A DNA stretch of 35,554 nt from an uncultured Faecalibacterium sp. Its GTDB lineage: Bacteria; Bacillota; Clostridia; Oscillospirales; Ruminococcaceae. Made by a program: the position numbers and the translations under genes. Of this stretch, positions 31,122 through 35,554 are shown piece by piece. Numbering within the stretch: position 1 is the first letter of the stretch; every line of letters begins with the position of its first letter. The notes under the pieces are model-generated. The model had not been told where the DNA came from. It was given only the letters and a program-made list of their open reading frames with translations, and did no database searches. The stretch lies in assembly GCA_934501115.1 (NCBI GenBank), contig CAKSTO010000023.1:1-35554 (forward strand). The letters are read 5' to 3'.

Positions 31122-31460
31122 TTATGCCCTCACCACCGCATTATACAGCATTTCCACGAACTGCACTGCGCTGGGACAGCCGGTCAGCGGATAGCCTGCC
31201 AGCTTCTGCACATAGGCGGGGTTCGTGAGCCACGCGCTCTTCGCTGCCCTGCGGATGGCGCTCTGAATCGCCTTTGGGTCACAGTCCTTCTGCTCAGCGA
31301 TCGGCGTGTAGATTTCCTTCTCCACGGCCTGCAGGCGATCTTCCTGCTCACAGACAAGCTCGATGCACTGGCACAGAATGCTGTAAGCGCTCATGTTGCG
31401 GGTGATGCCCATCGGGCGCAGCAGGTCGTTGAGCTGGGTGGATAATTCGGAAACGATCAT
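31122..31460 (-). CDS. Stand-alone Spo0A C-terminal DNA-binding domain protein
   Basis: 112 residues. The pattern matches the DNA-binding effector domain of Spo0A: GITRNMSAYSILCQCIELV (helices A-B), EKEIYTPIAEQKDCDPKAIQSAIRRAAKSAW (the K-x-I/L-Y-P-x-I-A ... A-I-R-x-A-x-x-x-A-W segment) and CPSAVQFVEMLYN (P-S/T-x-x-F-I). The phosphoreceiver domain is absent, so activity should not depend on phosphorylation. The ATG at 31460 is preceded by AAAGGATG; a GTG at 31469 is too close to it. It forms its own transcription unit at the phage-host boundary, separated from the phage late genes by a terminator. GTC-centred repeats upstream resemble 0A boxes. Confidence 0.8.
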   Translation of the reverse strand: MIVSELSTQLNDLLRPMGITRNMSAYSILCQCIELVCEQEDRLQAVEKEIYTPIAEQKDCDPKAIQSAIRRAAKSAWLTNPAYVQKLAGYPLTGCPSAVQFVEMLYNAVVRA

Positions 31461-31550
31461 AGTTGACACATCCTTTCTTTTGCGTCAACTCTAACCGGAA
31501 AATAGTAAAAATGTTCCAATTGTGTCGATATGCGTCATAAAGCGTCGAAA
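31461..31550. promoter_or_regulatory. 0A-box-like repeats before the Spo0A-domain gene
   Basis: Three tandem units with an exact 10-base period: GTGTCGATAT (31522), GCGTCATAAA (31532) and GCGTCGAAAA (31542), all on the same helix face and similar to the 0A box TTTGTCGAA. An inverted pair AGTTGAC (31461-31467) and GTCAACT (31484-31490) flanks the ribosome-binding site. A weak minus-strand promoter, TCGACA with TATTTT, overlaps the tandem units. The layout suggests autoregulation. Confidence 0.55.
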
Positions 31551-31568
31551 AGAACCGCGCAAACAAAA

Positions 31569-31604
31569 ACAGCCCCGAGGAACCGTCAGGCTCCCCGGGG
31601 CTGT
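31569..31604 (-). terminator. Terminator of the phage late operon
   Basis: ACAGCCCCG (31569-31577) pairs with CGGGGCTGT (31596-31604), with a GGA/TCC extension; on the minus strand it is followed by TTTTTGTTTG. It separates the holin-like gene from the Spo0A-domain gene. Confidence 0.8.
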
Positions 31605-31625
31605 CTGTTATGTACGATTTACTGC

Positions 31626-31961
31626 TTACTGCTTCACGACATCCTTTGCCCTGTCAAAGCAGAACTGGATCACCCTGCCAATGGTCTCATCGGTGATCGC
31701 CCAGCTGAAGAGCCTGCCGAAGCGGCTGGCGTCCAGAGCAGCGCGGAGCTTTGCGGCGACCCACGCCTTGCGTTCCTGCCCGCGCTTGGTGCCCTGAATC
31801 TCATGCTCTGCGCGCTCGATCAGGTCGAGCACCAGCGGGCGGACGGATGCGCCGTAGCCCAGCCGGATGGCACCGAGGACGTAAAAGGCGAAGCCGCCCA
31901 GCATCAAGACGAGGGCAAGCCAGCCGGGGACAACGTTCAGGATATTGGTCAATGCGTTCAT
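31626..31961 (-). CDS. Phage holin-like protein
   Basis: 111 residues: one membrane segment near the N-terminus (about residues 12-34, VPGWLALVLMLGGFAFYVLGAI) and an amphipathic charged rest with WAITDETIGRVIQFCFDRAKDVV. This shape is that of the LLH-type phage holins, which make the hole that lets the endolysin out. It lies in the lysis cassette with endolysin 32471-33124. It overlaps nothing and is the last gene before the terminator. Confidence 0.7.
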   Translation of the reverse strand: MNALTNILNVVPGWLALVLMLGGFAFYVLGAIRLGYGASVRPLVLDLIERAEHEIQGTKRGQERKAWVAAKLRAALDASRFGRLFSWAITDETIGRVIQFCFDRAKDVVKQ

Positions 31962-31963
31962 GG

Positions 31964-32191
31964 TCAGATTCCTTTCTTTTCGTTCTCTTCGAGATCAGCG
32001 ATGCGGTGGTTTGCCACCTTCATCTGCTCTTCCAAAATGGGCACGCGCTTTGCAAAATTGTTATGCTCGCGCACCTCGCGGGTCAGCTCTTCAAGTTTGG
32101 TGTCGGTCACAGCCTGACTGCGGCTGTTGGCGATCAGCACGCCGATCAGTGTCACCGCACCGGCAATGACGGCAGACAAAATACTCTCCAT
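31964..32191 (-). CDS. Small phage membrane / coiled-coil protein (holin-accessory type)
   Basis: 75 residues: N-terminal membrane segment (ILSAVIAGAVTLIGVLIA) followed by a coiled coil (LEELTREVREHNNFAKRVPILEEQMKVANHRIADLEENEKKG). The layout matches hemolysin XhlA-type lysis accessory proteins. It is immediately upstream of the holin-like gene. The sequence around its start is a 19-base copy of that at 32463-32481. Confidence 0.7.
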   Translation of the reverse strand: MESILSAVIAGAVTLIGVLIANSRSQAVTDTKLEELTREVREHNNFAKRVPILEEQMKVANHRIADLEENEKKGI

Positions 32192-32194
32192 CGG

Positions 32195-32467
32195 TCACAC
32201 CCCCTCTTCATCTTCGGCGCTATCTTCCCATGCCTGCTGGATCCGCTGGCCGTTGGCGCAGACCACATCCATGGTGGCGTCGGCCTGAATGTTCGTTGCG
32301 ATCAGCGCCTTGTCCATCGTGTCCATACCGAAATAGCCGGTGAACACTTCGCCGGTCGGCAAAGGCGCAGCTACTGCGATCTTGCTGATTTTGTGCTCTT
32401 CCAGTGTAGCTAATACATCGGAGAGCCACGATGCATAGGGAGCATCGGAAATCAAACAGCTTTCCAT
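32195..32467 (-). CDS. Small phage protein, unknown function
   Basis: 90 residues, soluble, no recognised domain. It lies between endolysin and the XhlA-like gene with 3-base spacing, so it is part of the lysis block. It begins MESC, the downstream gene begins MESI, and both starts are preceded by the same 19 bases. Confidence 0.65.
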   Translation of the reverse strand: MESCLISDAPYASWLSDVLATLEEHKISKIAVAAPLPTGEVFTGYFGMDTMDKALIATNIQADATMDVVCANGQRIQQAWEDSAEDEEGV

Positions 32468-32470
32468 CGG

Positions 32471-33124
32471 TCACACCCCCTTCACTGCGCCCAGCCCGAC
32501 ACGCCGGATGATGCTGGCGTAGTCCTTGTATGCGTGGCTCAGATCCACGTTGGTGCTCACGCCCTGTATGTGCGCCGTGCTGGTATACTGCCACATCCCG
32601 AACGGCCAGCCGGGGGCGGGTTTCTTCGTGCGGTAGGCGGCAAGCCACACGTCGTAGGGCTTGAGCGCCGCACCGCCCATGTAAAGGAAGGTGCTGCCGA
32701 ACCACAGGCCGGTGTAGAGCATGGCGTACACGCCCCAGCTTTCCACCGTGCTCAGACAGTGGGCAGCAATGTCGGTCAGCGCGGCCTTGCCCAGCGGCTT
32801 CTGTACCTCGTCCTCGATGTCCACCGCCACAGGCAGGTCAAAGCTCCTGCCGGTGAGCAGCTGCCTGAAATAAGCCAGCTCCTTGTCGGCCTGCTCCCGG
32901 TTGACCGCTTTGAAGTAGCCGTACACGCCGCAGGGGATGCCAAGGCGCTTGCACTCGGCGTAGTTCCGGGCAAACTGCGGGTCGGTGTAGGGCGCACTGG
33001 GTCTGCCCTCAGCGCTGTTGCCCATGGCGCGGATCATGACGCCGCCCACTCTGCCGGACGCCTTGACCTTTTTCCAGTCAATGGTGCCCTGATGCCGGGA
33101 CACGTCCATGATGGTTTTGCTCAT
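32471..33124 (-). CDS. GH25-family phage endolysin (lysozyme)
   Basis: 217 residues. N-terminal MDVSRHQGTIDW (the GH25 D-V-S-x-H/Y-Q-G motif, Asp of catalysis), then AVDIEDE (catalytic Glu) and YTGLWFGS, and the final WQYTSTAHIQGVSTNVDLSHAY, which is the W-Q-Y-x-x-x-x-x-x-x-G-V-x-x-x-x-D signature. It hydrolyses the MurNAc-GlcNAc bonds of the host wall at the end of the lytic cycle. No signal peptide or cell-wall-binding domain is visible, so it needs the holin for export. Confidence 0.93.
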   Translation of the reverse strand: MSKTIMDVSRHQGTIDWKKVKASGRVGGVMIRAMGNSAEGRPSAPYTDPQFARNYAECKRLGIPCGVYGYFKAVNREQADKELAYFRQLLTGRSFDLPVAVDIEDEVQKPLGKAALTDIAAHCLSTVESWGVYAMLYTGLWFGSTFLYMGGAALKPYDVWLAAYRTKKPAPGWPFGMWQYTSTAHIQGVSTNVDLSHAYKDYASIIRRVGLGAVKGV

Positions 33125-33135
33125 GGCTTACTCCT

Positions 33136-33288
33136 TTACTTTTCCAGCTCGGCCTTGATGGCTTCCAGATCGTCCGTGGTCAGAGCCGGGTAATCTGCGG
33201 CGATGTCTTCAAAGACTTCACCAGCGGCAATGCGAATTTTGAAAGCGCGGGTCATAATGCGAAGTTTGAGTGCGTTCAGGGTTTTCAT
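33136..33288 (-). CDS. Very short phage protein (50 residues)
   Basis: ATG at 33288, stop at 33136-33138. GGAGG (33298-33302) lies inside the end of the upstream gene, about 9 bases before the start. The product is charged and helical (TRAFKIRIAAGEVFEDIAADYP, then LTTDDLEAIKAELEK). Its own last codons hold the endolysin Shine-Dalgarno AAAGGAG. Position and size recall XkdX-type phage proteins, but similarity is not clear enough to name it. Confidence 0.65.
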   Translation of the reverse strand: MKTLNALKLRIMTRAFKIRIAAGEVFEDIAADYPALTTDDLEAIKAELEK

Positions 33289-33293
33289 AAAAA

Positions 33294-33620
33294 TCAGCCT
33301 CCAATCAAATCAGCCATCATCAAAATAATATCGTCGTTTGCGGTTTCCAGCGCGTCCACACGCTCCGGCAGCTTCTCGCGGGCTTCGGCCTTTTTGCGCG
33401 CTTCCTCCTGCGCGGCCAGCTCTTCGGCGGTGGGCGGCTGTATGATTCTATCCTCTGCGATGGCGTAGCAGTGCTCTTTATCCTCGATACACCAAAGCAT
33501 GTTGCCAACGCCGCAAGCAGCGTTGTGAGCGGCTACGGCGTCTGCCATAGCGGTATAGGCATCGCATTGTGCCTGTGTTACAACAGGCTTTGCAATGGTG
33601 CTTCCGAGTTTGATATCCAT
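33294..33620 (-). CDS. Small phage protein with a coiled-coil tail
   Basis: 108 residues; the C-terminal third (AAQEEARKKAEAREKLPERVDALETANDDIILMMADLI) is a long charged helix. It begins DIKLGSTIAKPVVTQAQCDAY, a type often found just after phage fibres. No function is assigned. Confidence 0.65.
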   Translation of the reverse strand: MDIKLGSTIAKPVVTQAQCDAYTAMADAVAAHNAACGVGNMLWCIEDKEHCYAIAEDRIIQPPTAEELAAQEEARKKAEAREKLPERVDALETANDDIILMMADLIGG

Positions 33621-33630
33621 GTCTCCCTCC

Positions 33631-34584
33631 TTATTTCCAGCGCCCGATTACGATCAATGTACTATACAGTGTATCGCTGTAGCCGTTGTGTGCGCTATCA
33701 ATCGCTACTTGACCCGTCTTTTTTGCGTAATAGCAAAAGTTGTTATAGTTTGTGTCACTGATGCGGTCTGCTTTAAAGCCCGCGACCGCATAGGTGGTAT
33801 TGATAAACGGCACAGGAAACGTGAAAACGTAGTTACCGTACGAAGAACTCAACTTAGCTGTATTCCAGCAGATCTGCGTGCCGTCCGAGAAACGGATATA
33901 ACCGTTTCCGCTGGCCGTGATCGCAGATGCCGCGCTGATCTGCTTCTGCAGCGTGTTTTGCATTGTCTTCAGCAGCGCGTCCACCTCGGCCTTGCGGTAA
34001 AAGCCCTGTGCGTCCACGTTGGCGATGCTCTGCCGCAGATTCTCCAGCAGCGCGGCGGTCTGCGCCTGAAGCTCTGCCGTGGGGATGCTCGTCACGCCGT
34101 CCCGCATGACGCCGCAGACGGCTTCATCGGTGCGGGTGTCGGTGATGTCGGCGGCGGTGATGCTCTCGCTGCCTGCCTTGCGGGTGATCGTGGCAAGGCC
34201 GAGGTCATAGACCAGTGCCGTGCGGGAGATCTCCGGCGGCGCGGGGCTGGCGGAGTCCGGGGTGCCCTCCAGCACCAGCAGGCTTGTCTTGCGTGCGGCG
34301 GCGTCGTACCGCAGCACGATGCGGTCGATGCGGGTGCGCACCGGGTCGGCGGCGGTCAGGGTGATGGTCTCGGGCTGCTCCATGATGATGCTGCGGCCTT
34401 TGAACCGCGCCGGGCGCACCCACGCCTGCCCCGCGCTGACGGCCACGCTCAGCTCGCCTGCAGCGGTGACTGCAAAGTCCTCGTCCGCGCTGTACACGCC
34501 GCTGTGTCGGGTGGCGAGGTAGCCCGAGGCGTCGTCGGCGTCGTAGGTGATGCCGTTTTCAGGGTATGTGATGAGATCTGCCAT
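33631..34584 (-). CDS. Phage tail fibre / receptor-binding protein
   Basis: 317 residues. The N-terminal 130 residues (GVYSADEDFAVTAAGELSVAVSAGQAWV, then RIDRIVLRYDAAARKTSLLVLEG) match baseplate or upper-fibre domains of siphoviruses. A helical middle (ETAALLENLRQSIANVDAQGFYRKAEVDALLKTMQNTLQKQI) is a probable trimer coil. The end (NTTYAVAGFKADRISDTNYN...STLIVIGRWK) has the short beta-rich knob with a terminal GRW seen in many phage tip proteins. It determines host binding by inference. Confidence 0.8.
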   Translation of the reverse strand: MADLITYPENGITYDADDASGYLATRHSGVYSADEDFAVTAAGELSVAVSAGQAWVRPARFKGRSIIMEQPETITLTAADPVRTRIDRIVLRYDAAARKTSLLVLEGTPDSASPAPPEISRTALVYDLGLATITRKAGSESITAADITDTRTDEAVCGVMRDGVTSIPTAELQAQTAALLENLRQSIANVDAQGFYRKAEVDALLKTMQNTLQKQISAASAITASGNGYIRFSDGTQICWNTAKLSSSYGNYVFTFPVPFINTTYAVAGFKADRISDTNYNNFCYYAKKTGQVAIDSAHNGYSDTLYSTLIVIGRWK

Positions 34585-34594
34585 ACGTCCTCCT

Positions 34595-35554
34595 TTAGGT
34601 TTTGTGCCAGCTGGGGGTTCCCAGCCGGATGGTGCGGGTGGTGCCGCTGGGCTGATTTTCGGTGATAATGTCGGCCACCCGCACCATGGCGGTGTAGCCC
34701 AGCCGGGGCAGGCTGACGCTCAGCACATCGCCCACCTTGAGCGCGTCGTCGTCCACGTCAAACTCGATCGAGCCGGTGCGCAGCTGGCTCAGCAGCTTCT
34801 CGCCGCCCCGGTCGGCCAGCTTTTGCAGGTAGCTCTGGCTGGCGGTGGTCTCGCCGCTGTTTTCGTCGGGCTGGATGTCCCGGGCGTCGATGTACATCTC
34901 GCGCCGGGCAGAGCCGGTGCTTTCGGTGTCGCCCACCCAGACGGTGGCACGGCTGCTGCCTTCGCCTGCGCCCTGCACGAGGGCGACGTTGGCGTAGCTG
35001 GTGTCCGAAAAGCTCCACCCCGCGTTGAGCAGGTTGCCCCACTTGGGGCTGTATCTGTTGTTTGGGTCGAAGGTGGGACGGAAGCACTCGAAGAGCAGCT
35101 TCTTTTCAGCCCCCTTGCCGTCCAGAATGACCCGAAAGCCGAGGTCGCACGCCTGCCCGATGGTCTGGCAGTAGTCGAACACGGAGCCGCCGGAGGTCTG
35201 CTTTTCAAAGGTGGTGTCAAAGCCGTACGCGGTGCCAAGCTCAAGCCGAGGCCACGGCTTTGCCGCCTCCACCAGCGCCCGCATGGCCTGCTCTGCGTTC
35301 TGTTTCGAGATGACCGCCGCAGACACCCGCTTGGTCAGCAGCCACGTGGCGGGGTAGCCGGAGACCACAAGGTTTGAGTCCTCGTTCTGGTTGGCGCGGG
35401 AGCAGATGCGCATGGGGATACGGGGACTTTCGTCGCTGCGCACCAGCCAGCGGCCTTCCTGCAAAAGCTGTAAATTCTCGGTGGTGGGGCGTACTTCCAG
35501 CGTGAAGCCGCCCTCGGAGTAATAAGGGCTGTCCCAGTAAAAAGACACCCACAC
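34595..35554 (-). CDS. Phage tail protein, partial at the window end
   Basis: The visible 319 residues include YSEGGFTLEVRPTTENLQLLQEGRWLVRSD and later RREMYIDARDIQP and DVLSVSLPRLGYTAMVRV. They resemble the Gp37-like tail proteins of siphoviruses (ReqiPepy6 Gp37 family), which form the distal tail or baseplate hub. The true start is beyond 35554. It precedes the fibre gene by 10 bases. Confidence 0.75.
   Translation of the reverse strand: MWVSFYWDSPYYSEGGFTLEVRPTTENLQLLQEGRWLVRSDESPRIPMRICSRANQNEDSNLVVSGYPATWLLTKRVSAAVISKQNAEQAMRALVEAAKPWPRLELGTAYGFDTTFEKQTSGGSVFDYCQTIGQACDLGFRVILDGKGAEKKLLFECFRPTFDPNNRYSPKWGNLLNAGWSFSDTSYANVALVQGAGEGSSRATVWVGDTESTGSARREMYIDARDIQPDENSGETTASQSYLQKLADRGGEKLLSQLRTGSIEFDVDDDALKVGDVLSVSLPRLGYTAMVRVADIITENQPSGTTRTIRLGTPSWHKT

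Larger units (their letters stand above)
31043..35554 (-). mobile_element. Right end of a prophage: lysis and tail genes, then a Spo0A-like gene
   Basis: All genes from 31122 to the window end read on the minus strand and form a phage late block: tail protein, fibre, small proteins, GH25 endolysin, two small membrane/coiled-coil genes and a holin-like gene, then a terminator and the Spo0A-domain gene. The element ends next to the 3' end of tRNA-Tyr, a common integration site. The integrase and the other attachment site must be beyond the right edge of the window. The exact junction could not be located without a second copy of the core. Confidence 0.75.

Overview
The window looks like a chromosome segment of a strict anaerobe in the Clostridia. 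GC is roughly 55-60%, promoters and ribosome-binding sites are of the clear Gram-positive type, and gene content includes pyruvate formate-lyase, a FeoB-associated Cys-rich peptide, an MsmK-type sugar ABC ATPase and an O-acetylhomoserine sulfhydrylase. Protein flavour and gene set suggest Faecalibacterium or a close Oscillospiraceae relative. This is inference from sequence reading, not from a search.

Layout, left to right. (1) 1-3.6 kb: pflB-pflA on the minus strand, fermentative pyruvate cleavage. Upstream lie three GTTAG/CTAAC palindromes and a strong oppositely directed promoter that seems to make a small structured RNA. (2) 4-4.9 kb: a lipoprotein gene and a divergent XRE regulator sharing a short operator region. 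(3) 4.9-13.7 kb: a surface-glycan/acylation block. A small membrane protein, an LPG-flippase-like membrane protein, a glycosyltransferase, a coiled-coil protein and an acyltransferase-3 protein are on the minus strand. Divergently there is a stand-alone AMP-forming ligase, a discrete carrier protein and a condensation-fold acyltransferase. This is the best candidate for an uncharacterised pathway here: a Dlt-like or NRPS-like acyl activation and transfer module next to envelope modification genes. (4) 13.7-17.4 kb: birA, then an ECF sigma / zinc anti-sigma / two membrane proteins operon with overlapping genes. (5) 17.4-25.9 kb: a probable structured ncRNA, PAP2 phosphatase, PfkB sugar kinase, MATE exporter, AraC regulator, an orphan sugar-ABC ATPase, an Fe-S uracil-DNA glycosylase-like protein, LysR, TrmO and a small Cys-containing protein. 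(6) 26-27.4 kb: a phage-type genetic switch (S24 repressor against an HTH protein and a late-regulator-like protein) with mirror-image promoters. (7) 27.4-30.7 kb: FeoB-associated peptide, tRNA-Val, a GT51 transglycosylase, and metY preceded by a cysteine-rich leader peptide plus an intrinsic terminator, i.e. a probable cysteine-responsive attenuator. (8) 30.8-35.5 kb: tRNA-Tyr, whose 3' end faces the lysis/tail end of a prophage (tail protein, fibre, GH25 endolysin, holin-like genes). The outermost prophage gene is a stand-alone Spo0A DNA-binding domain with tandem 0A-box-like repeats in front of it.

How parts connect: redox or fermentation control (pfl and the candidate sRNA), sulfur control (metY attenuator) and envelope biogenesis (GT, flippase, acylation module, ECF operon, PAP2, GT51) are the main host themes. 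The right edge is mobile DNA, probably integrated at tRNA-Tyr.
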